A DNA stretch of 64,000 nt from Alopecurus myosuroides (GCA_028641055.1 CM054062.1:20703639-20767638); one strand, 5' to 3'. Positions 23,762 through 36,973 are shown, counted from the first letter of the stretch. A program made the numbers and translations. Notes: a model not told the origin generated them from the letters alone.

Positions 23762-25122
23762 ATGTTTGATGTCTTTGAAACTAGATCTTATAGGCAAGGT
23801 GGGTTCACAAATGAACAACAAAAATATTATAAGGAACACCGCTTGTCACAAAAAGGAATACGCTTATGGGAGAAAATTAATAAATTGCATGACTATGCTA
23901 AAAACTTGTGCTCTACTTATAATGTTACTTGTTGCTTTGATAAATCTTGCTGCTGTAGCGGGTATAAACACCTCCCTTTTCAATGTGAATATAATGATTA
24001 TGTTACCATATCTTCTTATGTTAATGGAAATTATGAATTATATGATGTGGAACAAATTGAATAATTTATTGCTTGGAAGGGTGGATTCGAAATTGCTTAT
24101 TTACTTGAAAGTATTGATGATGCACCTTATACATACAAGATTTATGCTATACTTGAATATTTCTTTGATAATTACAAGGATTGTAATTACTACATAATGG
24201 AATATCTTAATAAATGTTCTCCCCTAAAGGGAGAGACTAATGCCTTGCAGTTAGCTATGGAAGAAGAAACTGATGAATCTGGAAGCTCATTGGATGAAAA
24301 AGAGGAGGAGATTAATGATCAAGAGGAGGAAGAATGGAACCCATGTCTACCTACCAATCATAGTAACTCTTTAATTCATACTCCGTCCAGTCCGATAAAA
24401 GTGTCGGGGAGACTGAATTGCTGTAGTACAAAATCCTTTAGAAGCCGCGACATATTTTTCGGACCGGAGGGAGTACATTATTTGATGAAATTGATACTTT
24501 CTACACTTGTGATCTTGATACTACTATGAATGAAACTTGTGAGAATGATATTGCTACTGTTATTTATGATAATCCATGCTACTTGGATAAATCTTATGAT
24601 AATGCTATTGATGATGGTCCTATGTTACTTGATGCTATAAATTATAATGCTACTGAAAATAGTATTTCTATAATGTGTCCTATACCTTTTATGAGTGATC
24701 AATCATCATGTTTTGCTATTGCTAAAAGTGGGAAAAAGGACGAGCTCATTTTTAATTTTGATCCCACTATTTTTGAGCTTGATATGAATTGTGTGCTTTT
24801 AGACCATGACAAACATGCTTTATGTGATAATTATGTTGTTGAGTTTATTCATGATGATACTGAAAATTATTATGAGATAGGAAAATATCGTTGTAGGAAT
24901 TTTCATGTTACTAAAACACCTCTCTTTTTGCTGAAAGTTTTGAAGTTTCTCTTGTTCTACCTTCCCATGATTTCTAGTTTGAGCTTCTTTAATTTATTTC
25001 TTTACGAGATTCCTATGCATAGGAAGTGGGTTAGAATTAAATTTGTTTTATACTTGCTTCTTGATTCTCTCTTTTGCTCAAACTCATATTTCTTATGTGA
25101 GCATCTTCTTATTTTCTGTTAA
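23762..25122 (+). pseudogene. ORF of element D, unknown acidic protein, broken
   Basis: A coding-like stretch starting near ATG 23762. It holds an N-terminal Cys-rich patch (CCFDKSCCC), a very acidic middle (around 24255-24340), and a hydrophobic C-terminal part near 24930-25115 that could be membrane-associated. It is broken by a TAA at 24062-24064 and by a Stowaway MITE at 24381-24473. The frames before and after the MITE agree once the 95 inserted bases are discounted. No Pfam-like domain is recognised; it is not gag or pol. It could be an env-like ORF, but the evidence is only the position and the hydrophobic tail. Confidence 0.55.
24381..24473. mobile_element. Stowaway MITE inside element D
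   Basis: A 93-bp element with inverted ends (left CTCCGTCCAGTCCGA, right complement CTCCCTCCGGTCCGA) flanked by TA on both sides (24379-24380, 24474-24475), the target typical of Tc1/mariner Stowaway MITEs. Confidence 0.85.
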
Positions 25123-27759
25123 AGAAAAGCACTTCTTGGGAGATAGCCCATGGTTTTATTTTTGCTTTGTTTTTCTCTATTTTCTTTGAGTCAAGGGGTT
25201 GTATACTTCTGTATCAACTCCTTTGTATCTGTATTTTCATGTTTTAGTAGTGCCAAGTAAATTTCTGACGAGAGTTGGAGTTGGTTTTGGATTTCTGCGC
25301 AGGAAACAGATTTCTGCTGTCCACCGTAAAAAATAGTATAAATCATAGAAAATTCAGAATGACCTGACATTTCTTGTGCTTATTCCCCGGATAATTCTGC
25401 AACCTTTTTGTTCTTGAAGTTTTTCGATCTGACAACGTAAGTGCCTCGAAAAAATTCATCTTTACAGATTGTTCTGGTTTTAATAGATTCTGCCATTTTT
25501 CTTGCATTTGCTCTTTTGCGATGTAAAGTGGATTTCTTTGCTTCACGAAACATCAGTGGCTGTAGCTAATGTTTAAAAGTATCAATAGAACTGGTGCCAT
25601 ACAGAACCAATTGATATTTAATTGTTGCACTAACCATCTAATGCGAATTATTGTTTGAGTGTGGTGTGAAGAAAGTTTTCAAGGGTCAAGAGAAGAGGTG
25701 ATATATGTGATCAAGAAGAGTGCAAGTTCAAAGCTTGGGGATGCCCCCGTGGTTCATCCAAGCATATTTTTATAAGACTCAATCATTTAAGCTTGGGGAT
25801 GCCCAAGGCATCCCCTTCTCCATCAACTATCTATCAGGTCACTTCTCGTGAAACTATATTTTTATTCGGTCACATCATATGAAGTTTACTTGGAGCGTCT
25901 GTTTGTTTTTATTTTTTTCCTTTGTTTTATTTTGTTTTCCCTGCTGCAATAATATAGTTGTACCCTAGCATTCTTTGTTTGGGAGAGAGACACGCTCCTC
26001 TTTTTCGTTTGAATACTTGCTATGCTAGTATTCTTAGTTTTTCTTCTAGTTGCTGCAAAAATTCCTGTTTAGCTCTCGTTTTCATTGCATCTCTTATTTA
26101 GAGCTATTAGTTTTAGTAGTGTTATGTGAGTCCTCTCATGTTTTCTTTTTGTAGCATGTAGAGAGTTTTTGTTAAAGCCTGTTTGGATGGTGCTTGTTGG
26201 GAAAAGAAACTGCTGCTTGAGGTAGAATTTTTTACGGTGCAAGTAGAAGCTTGTATAGACTGTGGCTAGACTTTTTCATATCATGATAAATGTAATTTTA
26301 GTTTTAAAGCCTTGTGGTTATTTATTAACATGATTAGCCTCAAATAGATGAGAGTGTTTAATGTTCCATTGAAAGAATCATGAGTTGTTCTTGTCATATT
26401 GAAGCATAAATTTGTGGTGTTCTCCTTTGAATGTTTTATTTGGTTGACTTGGCGCACGCTCACACCATGTTTATGACTATGAACCAGTCACAAATAGCCT
26501 CCAAAATCATTTAGTTTTTGAACTTGTGGTGCCACTTATTCTTCGATTAATGATGTTTATGTCGCTATGCATGATTATGGCTCTTATGCTCTCTTGATTT
26601 GTCACTCCCAGTCTTTTGCTAGCCTCCACCTGTACTGAGTATGAGCTCTACTCATGCATCCAACTCCCAAAAACCAAAGTTTTCCCATTGTGTCCACCAT
26701 ACCTACTTACATGTGGTATTTAACCGCCACTCCAAAGTAAATTTCTCATGTGTTACCTTTAAAACTTTCAAAATTACTCCTGTTTTAGCTCATGAGGACG
26801 TAAATAGAGAATCTTTATCTCACTTGTTGATTGGACTTTCACACCCTGGACTAGTGGCTTCATCCGCTTATCCAATGATAGAAGAGTTGGCAGTGGGGGT
26901 GCCCAGCCCCAAATCAATAACACAAATTCTGTTCACTATTTTTGCCCTTGATTTATCAGTCAAAGCATAATTGTGCAAAAAAAAGAGAAAGAGGGATGAC
27001 CTTCTACCCAAATGCGTCCTTCTATGGGAGCCGCTCTTGTGAAGTCTAGTTGGCTTGTGACGTACTGTATTTTTTGTTTACCATTCGTTGACATAAGCAT
27101 ACACCTCTCTTAAAATATAGACACTACTCGACGGTATGTGATTGTTGGCAGGCACCCGAGGATTCGGTTAGCCATGGTTTGTGAAAGATGGTTGGGAGGA
27201 GTGTCAAGTTTTTTATATCTCTGTTTAATAAAATAAAAGATCTAGCACATGAGTGATCCATGCTTCCCTCTTCGAAGAGCCTTTGTTTTACTTTTATGTT
27301 GAGTCTCCATCTTCTATCTTTATGCACGGTTGAGAGAGCATAGTTTCCATTCTGAGTTTTATGTGCATTTGTCCCAGAAAAATTATTAATTGATTCATGA
27401 TGTGTTATTGCTTGTTCTAATTATTTATTCCAGTCTTCCTCATGAACTTTGAAGGTGTCCTGGCATTTATGTTTTGCCCCACTTTTAAGGACTAGCGAAA
27501 TATCACTTTGACATGTTTTCTCTATACTTGAAACAAATGTATATCTTTCTTTGCATTGTCATTCATTATGCAAGGTGATTGCTATGCTTTATTATTAAAG
27601 TTCTATTTATCATGCTTGTGTTAAAGTTCTATGATCTCAGCTTGCTTATGCTTTTACATTATTGATGATCAAGTTTATGTTGGTAGCATGTTACCTCAGA
27701 AATTATGTGTTTTTATTGTTTACCTAATCGAGGAAGAGTAGGAACTAAGCTTGGGGATG

Positions 27760-29339
27760 TGGATACGTCATAAACGTATCCTTAATTTCTGATGTTCCAT
27801 GTTGTTTTTCTTATTGTTTCCCACATGTTTCCTATGCACTTTATGTCATTTTTATCGATTTTCCGTACTAACCTATTGACAAGATGCCACAGAGCCAGTT
27901 CCCTGTTTTCTGATGTCTTTAGTTTCAGAAAAGTTGTTCTGGAAATATTCTCAGAATTGGAAAATTCGAAGCTCGGAAGTCTTAGAATTCCCGAAGGTTC
28001 CACGGAGTCCCGAAGAGACCCGGAGGGGGGCCTCAGGGGGGCCACACCATAGGGCGGCACCATGGGGTGGTGTTGGCCCCCCATCCTCCGCCACCTTTGC
28101 CCTTTCGCCTATTTATACCCCTCGAGACGTAAAACCTAAAGATATTCCATTTCGTCCCGAAAAACACCCGAGGCCGCCGTCATCGTCATCCCGAGATCGG
28201 GAGGGTTCTGGAGCTCTCCCCGCCACCCTGACAGGAGGGGAATTCATCACCACAGGGGTCTACACCACCATGCCCTCCTCCGAAGTGATGCATGAGTAGT
28301 TCATCCCTGGACTATGGGTCCATAGCAGTAGCTAGATGGTTGTTCTCTCCACTTTGTACCTCATGTTTAGATCTTGTGAGCTGCCTAACATGATCAAGAT
28401 CATCTTTATGTAATGCTACATGTTGTGTTTGCTGGGATCTGACGTATGTTGAATGCTATGTCTTCTGATTATCAATCTATCATGTTATATTAATGCATAT
28501 GTTATTTATGATCTTGCATGCTCTCTGTTATTAGTAGATGCTCTGACCGAGTAGATGCTAGTAACTCCAAGAGGGAGTATTTAAGCTCGATACTGGATTC
28601 ATGCCTCCTTTGCATCTGTGCTCGAGTGACAGAAACGTGACGGGTGGAGTATGTGCTATTGCCATTAGGGAGAAAACAACGGTATTTACCTAGTTTACAT
28701 TGTTTACATTACACACTTTGGTTACAGCGATAATCTGTTGCTTGCAACTTAATACCCAATGTTTGTTCGGATGATATTCGAAGGGTGGGTTATTAGACAT
28801 AGCTGCAGTTGGATGAGGGTCTATGTATTTTTTTGTAATGCCCGCATGAATCACATAGTAATCTTTATGTCTTGCATATGCACTATGGTGCAGACTTCAT
28901 TTCTGTCAATTACCCAGCTGTAATTTGTTCACCACACATGTTATTTATCTTTCACGGAGAGACACCACTAGTGAACTGTGGACCCCGGTCCATTTTCCTC
29001 ATACTGATAAAACACCTACTGCTTTCATACTATTGTCCTACTGTTTTCCTACTGTTCACCATATGTTTAACCTCTTTGTGTTCAGCAAAACCGGTGAGAT
29101 TGACAACCTCATTGCTACGTTGGGACAGAGTGATTTGACTGTGTTGTGTAGGTTCCACGTTTCTGCTGAACCGGTGGTGCGCCCTGCCACCTCGGCTGCA
29201 TCAACCTTCAGAGATTGCTTGTCCTCCTACTGGTCGATTCAACCTTGGTTCCTTTTCTGAGGGAAAACTTGCTGCTACACTCTTCACAACCTTTCTCTTG
29301 GGGTTTACCAACGTCAGCCTCGCGTCAAGGCTCCCATCA
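27760..29339 (+). repeat. 3' LTR of element D
   Basis: Starts TGGATACGTCATAAACG (one extra G against the 5' LTR) and ends CTCCCATCA, followed by the GGGCC target duplication. Confidence 0.88.
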
Positions 29340-30703
29340 GGGCCTTAGGGGCCCCACACCATGAGGCGGCGCCCCCCTATGGTCGCGCCCAGGGGTGGCG
29401 TGGGCCCCCTGGCTGCCCACCGACGTTGCCCTCTCGCCTACTTATACCTTTCGGGAGGTTAATCCTAAATACATCAGCCTTTTCCACCGAAAACATTCGT
29501 AGCCGCCGTCATCGTCAACCCTAGTTTGGGAGGGTTCTAGAGCTTTCCCCGGCACCCTGCCGGGAGGGAGAATCATCACCGGAGGCCTTTTTATCACCAT
29601 GCCTGCCTCCGGAGTGATGTGTGAGTAGTTCATCCCTGGACTACGGGTCCATAGCAGTAGCTAGACGGTTGTTCTCTTTTCTTTATGCCTCGTGTTTAGA
29701 TCTTGTGAGCTGCCTAACATGATCAAGATCATCTTATTGTAATGCTACATGTTGTGTTTGCTGGGATCTGATGAATATTGAATCCTATGTCCAATGATTA
29801 TCAATATATCATGTTCATTTCATGTGTATGTTATTTATGATCTTGCATGCTCTCCGTTACTAGTAGATGCTCTGGCCAAGTTGATGCTTGTAACTCCAAG
29901 AGGGAGTATTTATGCTCGATAGTGGGTTCATGCCTCCCTTTCACTCATGCTCGAGTGAAAGAAACGTAACGTGTGGGGGATGTGCTGTTGCCATTAGGGA
30001 GAAAACAACAATGCTTTGTCTAAGGATGATTTTATTATTTACATTACACACTTTGCTTACTGCAATTATCTCTTGCTTGCAACTTAATACCCAAAGTTTG
30101 CTCGGATGACACTTTAAGGGTGGATTATTAGCCATAGATGCAGTTGGATAACAGTCTATGTATCTTGTTGTAATGCCTGCATGAATCACATAGTAATCAT
30201 CATGTCATGCATATGCACTACGGTGCAGCCTTTATATCTGTCAATTTCCCAGTTGTAATTTGTTTACCCAGCATGTTATCTATCTGTTTTGGAGAGACAC
30301 CTCTAGTGAACTATGGATCCCGGTCCGTTTCTTTACACTGACATACAACGACTGTAACCACTGTTTTCCTGCTGTTTTACTACTTCAATTATTGTTCTCT
30401 TTGATCTACTTCAAACAAATATTATTTTCCACACGGTACGTCTAATCCTTTGTGTCAGAAAAACTGGTGAGATTGACAACCTCACTTCTTAGTTGGGGCA
30501 AAGTAATTTGATTGTGTTGTGTAGATTCCACGTTGTTGCTGAACCGGTAGTGCGCCCTGCCAACATCGGCTGCATAAACCTTCTGGAGTGATTTCTTTCT
30601 CCTACTGGTCGATTCAACCTTGGTGTCTTTCTGAGGGAAAACTTGTTGCTGCACTCTTCACACCCTAAACTTGGGGTCTCCCAACTCTTATATCATCACC
30701 AAC

Positions 30704-33204
30704 CCAAAAAAAAATGTCTCCTATGTTTATCAAGTTTCTCAATTGTGGTTTTATTGAGTAAGTGGAGAGACATATAGTAAGTTGAAATTCCATATAGGCA
30801 CACATCCAATAAAGTAAGACGAGCACTAGAAGATGCATAATCACACACCCATGTGTCTAATATTTTGATAAATTTGGTATCTAGGAAACTCCAGTCTACA
30901 CTTCTCAAATTTGAAAACGTGACAGGCATACCAAGGTATTTTAAGGGTAGTTGTCCCACTTGACAACCAACCCCCTCCCCCCGAATAGGAGGAAGTAATA
31001 TTGTTATCCCCACCTATAACAAAGACTTCACTTTTGTCGAAATTTATCTTAAGCCCCGACATCATCTCGAACATGTACAACAACAACTTAAGGTTGATAG
31101 CCTGTTAAGGCTTGTGATCAATACACAAAATAGTGTCATTCGCATATTGTAAAATCGTCACCCCATTATCAATTAAAACTGAGGTAAAACCAGTAATGAG
31201 ACCATTTCTTTGGGCACAAAGTACCATTTTGGTTAAACTCTCGGTAACCATATTGAAAAGGGTGGGTGATAGGGGGTCACCTTGCCTTACACCTTTGGCA
31301 CTTTGAAAATAGGGTCCCATTTTTTTTATTCAATTTAACACTCACTGTTCCATTCAAAAGGCACATCTTAAACCACTTGCACCATTTCTCCGAGAACCCT
31401 CTAACTTTATGACACTCTAATAAGAAATCCAAGTTAACTTTGTCGTATGCTTTCTCAAAATCTAATTTCAAAATAATCCTAGTTTTTCTTCACATGAACA
31501 TGATGCATAATCTCGTGAAGGAAAAAATGCCATCCAAAATATTACGACCTTTGATAAAAGCATTTTGTTGAATGCTGAAAAGTTTTTTACTATAGGGTTC
31601 CAATCTTAGCATAAGAGTTTTAGTATTGAGCTTGTAGATGCATCCCAATAAACAAATGGGTCTAAATTGTTGAATTTTATTAGCCTCCGAGATCTTAGGG
31701 AGCAAGGTAATTACACCATAGTTCAATCTTCGAATATCTAGCTTTCCTTCATGAAACAAGTTGAACATCCTCATGTTGTCAAATTTTATAAAATCCCAAC
31801 AATGTTGATAAAACTCACTGGAATATTATCTGGCCCTGGTGCTTTGTTTATCTCTATAGAGAACAAAGCCTTTCTAACTTCTTCAAAAGTGAAGGGTTTA
31901 GTCAGATTATCATTATCCTCCCTATTTAATTTTTCTTCCTCAGTCCAAAAATCACGAGCTAGCTTAAAATGTTTCCTTGAGCAGGTCCAAATAACTCTTT
32001 ATAGTACTCTGTTGCATGCAGCAACAAATTGCCAGTCCCCTCTATAAGAACATCCCCCTTAACTAGGTTGTTCACGGTATTTTTCCTCTTCCTACCATTG
32101 GCAACACGATGAAAATAGGATGTGTTTAAATCACCTTCTAGCACCATTTATTGTGAGATCTCTGATGCCAATAAGATTCCTCCTTTGTATACATGTTATA
32201 CAACTCAACATGTATATGGAATCTTCTCATGTGGTCATCATGAGACAATTCACTTTCCTCTTCCAAAGCTTCCAGATTCTGAAGCTCCTCTTTTAGTTCA
32301 CTCTTTTTTTCTTATTGTGTCCAAAAATATTTGAACCCCACCCTTTTAAATAATACTTCACTCTTTTAATTTTGATATTGAAAATATCAATCGGATCATT
32401 TCTTCTAACAGGTTTCTCCCAAATCTTCTTTACAATAGGAAGGAAATCATTTCTTGCCAGCCAAGAAGTATCAAACCTAAATTCTCTATTTTTGTCCAGA
32501 TTTTGGTTCTCCCTCGAGTCCACAATTAAGAGATTATGGTCTGATTGATCCCTTACAATTTTCTTTATATACACTAGAGGTAACATATCCTCCCAAGCAG
32601 GAGACATGAGTACTCTATCCAACTTTTCTAGTGTAGGATTTCTTTGTTTATTGGACCAGGTATACAACCCCCCCCCCTTCATATGAATTTCCCTTAAAGC
32701 CAACGAGTGGATAATTTTATTGAACACTTCAGATGCATGTGATAGGGTAAAAGGTTTATTTTTCTCGCTGCAAACTCTAATCATATTAAAGTCACCACCC
32801 ACAATATAGGAGCCATCAATTGCATTACAAAAGGAAGCAAATTCAGCTAAAAAGGAAGGGTTCCTGTCTTCATGAGCTGGTCCATAAACAACAATCACAA
32901 ACCATCTACATTTGTTCTTCACATCCCACAAATTCATCAATATCATGAACTCCCCCAACTTAATAGTTTGCACACCTAAGGTTCTTACCTTGCTCCACAC
33001 AGAATACCACCTGATTTCCCGAGAGAGGGAATCCATTTCCAAAAGAAAGGTCATTTTTTCTAAAAAAAAGACAACAACATAATTACTCTTCATAGTCTCC
33101 TGAAGGAAAATAAATTCTACCCCCAAATTCTTTAATAGTATTAGTGAGATAAGTAGACATACCTTTCTTACCTGCCCCCTCATATTCCATATTGCCGTAA
33201 TCAT
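30704..33204 (-). pseudogene. LINE ORF2: AP endonuclease and reverse transcriptase, copy 1
   Basis: The endonuclease runs from ATG 33204 to about 32293 in one open frame of 303 codons. Its motifs include IWNMRG at the N-terminus, FLQET, VVYGP, GGDFNM, YTWSNKQ, LEKLDRVL and the catalytic SDHN. The reverse transcriptase follows in several frames: RPICLLGCIYK near 31640, DFEKAYDKVN near 31460, KGVRQGDPLSP near 31290 and the active-site box YANDT near 31140. The usual box has Asp-Asp after Ala (YADDT type), so the first catalytic Asp is replaced by Asn. Together with several frameshifts and stops this makes the protein inactive. Confidence 0.85.
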
Positions 33205-33337
33205 TTAAACTTATCAGGAATCGATCTCTTGCTACCGTTTCTCCCAGGAGGCAGGGGAGAAATGGTAGCAGGCCCTTGACTTCTAGTCATAGGCCTAGAC
33301 AAGGAGACATTTTTTTGGCATTTTTCTTTGTTTTTTA

Positions 33338-35467
33338 CTAGAACAGAATGAACTTCTCTTCCTCAACAATAGAATTGTGCCAAGTAAGATTCAAAGGGGT
33401 AGAATACCCACTGCTGTGATCTACTTGAAGAGGTTTAACAATGACACGGTTGTATTTTAAGTTTCTCCTAGCCACTTCCATTTCTTTTAATATATCAATG
33501 GATTCAAAATTATCATCAAGTACATCTATTCTCATGAGAGAGGCTTTTTTCATGATTTCATCATTAGATAATATGGCAAAAGAGTTAACATGATTAACAT
33601 ATGTAGTGGGTTTATCAGTATTACCTTCTAGGTTTCTTTTCTTGCCCAAGCACCTCAGACAACTTCTCCCTTTGGTTTCTAGAAGAAACACGAACCTGCT
33701 GCTCCCCCTCCTGCATAACATCAAGTACTTCCCCTTCCCCCACAGGATTCTGCAATTCTTCCTGATACTCCACATATTCCGGGGTACCAGTAACAGGAGA
33801 TAACTCTTTACCCTCAATTTCAGTAACCACCACATCAGGAATCTGGCATATCATCTCAGGACACACAGCAGCAACATAAGACTTCTCATTCACTATGCAT
33901 GAATCAAATACTACTAATTCTTTTGCCACAACTGGAGTTACTGGAGCTTGCACAGTATTGATGCTGATAGCAGAGAATATTCATGTACATTGTAACTTGA
34001 GGATGCATGTTCTTTTCCTGGGGTCCCCCCCCCCCACACACACACACACATGATGCACAGGATCAAGCTGCATAGGAGTCACAGCAGAACTAGGATTCAT
34101 TTTTTCTATATCATTATTTTTTTCCAAAGATTCTCTTGCAATTTTCTGAATAAGCAACTCATTCTCCTCCTCCCTTTCCTCTTCAGATTCTTGTTATGTG
34201 ACAGTTCCCAGTTTCTGGGCATAGTTCTTTCCATAGCTATTATTCTGACTCACATCAATGGGCTCATCAATGGAGTCATCCAGGGCACTGTTTTCATACC
34301 TGGAGCGTTTAGGAGACCTGTCAGCAAGGTAACAGCTATCCTCCCTGGCAGACACCCGGGATTTAGCTGCCGAAGGGCCTTTAACCACAACAGATTCAAT
34401 TTCGTAAGCAAAGATATAAAAGTAGTCCCCCAAAACACCCTCAGCCTCAACTGGTAACTGCTCAATGTCCTTGCATCCCAATAGGACTCTACGGTAGTCA
34501 GGTTTGTGGATAGTAGGAGAGTCTATCTCCAGAGTAACACCAACTAATGAACCAACGAAAGCGATGTCCTCCTCACACCTTTTATCTGCTCGGATGTTAC
34601 TAATTCTCACCCACTCTTTGTGTAACGGAGACTCGGCTCCTACAGATACGTACCAAGGAGATAGGCTAATAGTGGCTTCACAAACCCTCATCTCCATTCT
34701 TTTAGCTAGGAAACATGTCGTTTCCACCTCTCTAGCGTTAGGAAACACTCCCATGGAAACACTACTTGCCAAATAGGACGGATGTGACCCAACTTTCCAC
34801 ATCTCTCACATCTAATAGTAGGGCATTGTGAAGTAGGATGATCACTCACATTACAGTTAAAGCATGTTACCGATTTTTCTTCCGCGGGAGGAGTAGGTCT
34901 AGGATTCTGCACACCGCCCCGGTGGAGCCGCTGCTTCACGTTGGTTTGCGGCGGAGCTTGCTTCCTCCCTCCCCCAGCCGGCGCGTCCCACTTGGTGTTG
35001 GAGTCAGATCCAGAGGACTGACCCGTCCCTTCTTGTTCATAGTGCCAAACGTGGTTGCGGCTTGGAGGAGGTCTAGCACCAGCGCGACCGCCTCCGCGAC
35101 CCCCCGCCGGTCCAGATCTCCCCCCTCCTCCGCCACCTCCACGCCGCACCCCTCCGGGTTGACCTCCTTCCCCCATTTTCTTCTTGTTGGTGTCTGGTGG
35201 ACGCGGTGGAGATGCTGCTGTTTGCGCGAAGGAGCGCGTGTCCCCCGCGACCTTCCCGGTCCACCACTCAAACGACTCCTTCGCTGGCGATTTGGATGTG
35301 GGGGGAGGAGAAACCCTAGGTTTGACCCAGAAATGGGATAGGATATCTACGAGGCAACAGGGTGGAGTGAGAGTTTTATCCCCTGCTTCCATGCGGGCTG
35401 TGTCGCCGCCATGAGGGCCCTCCTTGACAGCTCCATCCATGGCGTCAGACGCGCCACGTGCCTGCAA
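33338..35467 (-). pseudogene. LINE ORF1 (gag-like, CCHC zinc knuckles), copy 1
   Basis: A gag-like ORF1 from ATG 35467. It has a Gly/Arg/Pro-rich N-terminal part, then CCHC zinc-knuckle sequence near 34810-34880 (CFNCNVSDHPTSQC, then CERCGKLGH). After a frameshift near 34790 comes a conserved LINE ORF1 region (WVRISNIRADKR, FVGSLVGVTLEID). Further frame changes lead to an acidic stretch (33621-33953) and a C-terminal part with SFAILSNDEI, ending at 33338. An intact ORF1 would be an RNA-binding chaperone of the LINE ribonucleoprotein. Confidence 0.75.
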
Positions 35468-36182
35468 TCCCCCGGTTGATTATCTAACCGGGTTGTCGCC
35501 TCGTGTCGCACCAACCGGCCCAACAGCAGACCCAACCCCATAATCCCCCGATCCCGCGGACGTGGGCTCGGCCTCCCATGTTGGACACGTGTCAATGGTG
35601 ATCTCGCCAGAATCAGCGCTGGAGACGATGAAATTATGCTTCTAGGCGTCACCACAAGCAGCTCGAACTCATCTCCGATTTCCACCTGTTTCCCCTCTCT
35701 AAGGAAACGCGCATCGATCACCCTCTCTCACCCGTAGAGAAAAGTAAGAGTCGTCCCGTCGAATGCCGCAGTAGCAGGGTGTCCTCCCTCGGCGGCGTAG
35801 CATCGTCCGCCACTCTGTATGTCATCGCCCAGCAAGCATAGGACGCCGACGTCTCATTCGAGCGCTTGAGCCACTCGCCGGGAAGGTGAGGGCGGCTTTG
35901 CCATCGCTCGATTATAACCTCGGGCGCCATCGGATTTCCCCCCTCCCATGGCATGGTGTCTCACGGGCGCATTGCGATGGAGGGTGCACAACGAGGACGC
36001 GGTGGCTCACCGGCGAACAACGTCAGCGGAGTCACAGTGGTGAAGGCGTGGCGGCGGAATCGCGGCGATGGAGGTGGGCGATGGAGGTGTCTAATCGAAG
36101 ACCCAAAGTCACCACCTTCTCTCCGTGTGTTTTCCCAACCCGTATCTGTGTCGATCAAGAGCGTGCAACTCGGTTGGGTGCA

Positions 36183-36432
36183 TACCTGGGCATGGGCAGC
36201 CCGGCCCGACCAGCCCGGCCCGACGGGCTTTTCCATGGGTCGGGCCTAGGCCTCAATTTCTAGGCCCGATGAATGTCCGGGCCGGGCCTGGGCACTGATT
36301 TTTGCTGTTTTAACGAAGAAGCCCGGCCCGAGGCCCGAAAGCCCGACATTTTTCCCGCCCACGGGCCGGGCCTGGGCCTTGGGTTTGTGCTACGGGCTTT
36401 TTTAGGCCCGGCCCGAGACATGGCCAGGTATA
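36183..36432. mobile_element. hAT-type MITE with AGCCCGGCCCG repeats, copy 1
   Basis: A 250-bp element between two perfect copies of GTTGGGTGCA (36173-36182 and 36433-36442), fitting an 8-bp hAT duplication plus chance matches. The ends are inverted (TACCTGGGCATGGGC on the left; TATACCTGGCCATG as complement of the right). The interior is a dense set of GCCCGGCCCG / CGGGCCGGGC motifs in both orientations. Confidence 0.75.
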
Positions 36433-36973
36433 GTTGGGTGCAATCACCGCTTCACCGGTACAAAATTCCTCGCGTGTGCGGCTCACCCGATCGCGACTCC
36501 GCGGCCGCCGTCTCGAACAAGACCGGTACGATCGAGGAGGAAGCGGAGCACCGCCACAGCTACCTTGGCCGTACGTCGTCTCCGGCCGCCGGCTCTCCAC
36601 CGTCTTCTTCGAGTGAGATTTACCCCCTTCTCCTCCTCCTTTCCGTAGTTCCCTCTGCGACCGTGCGGCTGGTTATTACGGTCGAAAAAGATCTTTCGAT
36701 CGGGACAGCACGCTGCACGCCCAAGCCTGAAGTTTAATTGCATGTGTCCCTGGAGAAGCTACAGTCCCAGTGACGTACTGATCATACGGCTCGTAGTTGA
36801 TTATTTTGATACCATATGGCTGTAGTTTATTCAAATATTAGTGCTTAAAGTTAGGCTGCTGTACCTGTGTACACCAATTTAGACCCCAAAAAGCTTGAAC
36901 ATGAGTGCGTGCAGTGCAGTACTGAATTACCTAACTACAGTATAAGCTGCCAATGCCACGTTTGCACTCAACA

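Larger units (their letters stand above)
21981..29339 (+). mobile_element. Complete non-autonomous Athila-type LTR retrotransposon D
   Basis: A complete 7.36-kb element flanked by the perfect 5-bp target duplication GGGCC (21976-21980 and 29340-29344). LTRs are 21981-23554 and 27760-29339. A tRNA-Asp-type primer site follows the 5' LTR, and an AAGCTTGGGGATG tract precedes the 3' LTR. The interior has only one decayed ORF and no gag, protease, reverse transcriptase or integrase motifs, so it must have been mobilised in trans. The LTRs differ at about a dozen sites in their first 165 bases, suggesting an insertion of the order of a few million years ago. Confidence 0.9.
21711..30698 (+). mobile_element. 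Solo LTR C, split by element D
   Basis: One LTR of about 1.62 kb lies in two pieces: 21711-21980 (starts TGATACGTCTC) and 29345-30698 (ends TATCATCA). It is flanked by the imperfect 5-bp duplication CCAGC (21706-21710) / CCAAC (30699-30703), with LINE sequence on both sides. No internal domain or second LTR of this element is present, so it is a solo LTR left by LTR-LTR recombination. Element D later inserted into it. Confidence 0.85.
30704..36172 (-). mobile_element. LINE 5' part, copy 1 (ORF1 and ORF2 endonuclease/RT)
   Basis: The 5' portion of an L1-type plant LINE on the minus strand, containing ORF1 and the N-terminal two thirds of ORF2. It stops at 30704 at the solo LTR and continues at 21710. 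The break falls inside the RT C-terminal region (RRHFFLGW). The exact 5' end is not resolved; a hAT MITE lies at 36183. Confidence 0.85.

Noticed and set aside
29912..30445. Small plus-strand frames (61-65 codons) repeated at 41324-41857
   Set aside because: They lie in solo LTR sequence and occur twice only because of the segmental duplication.
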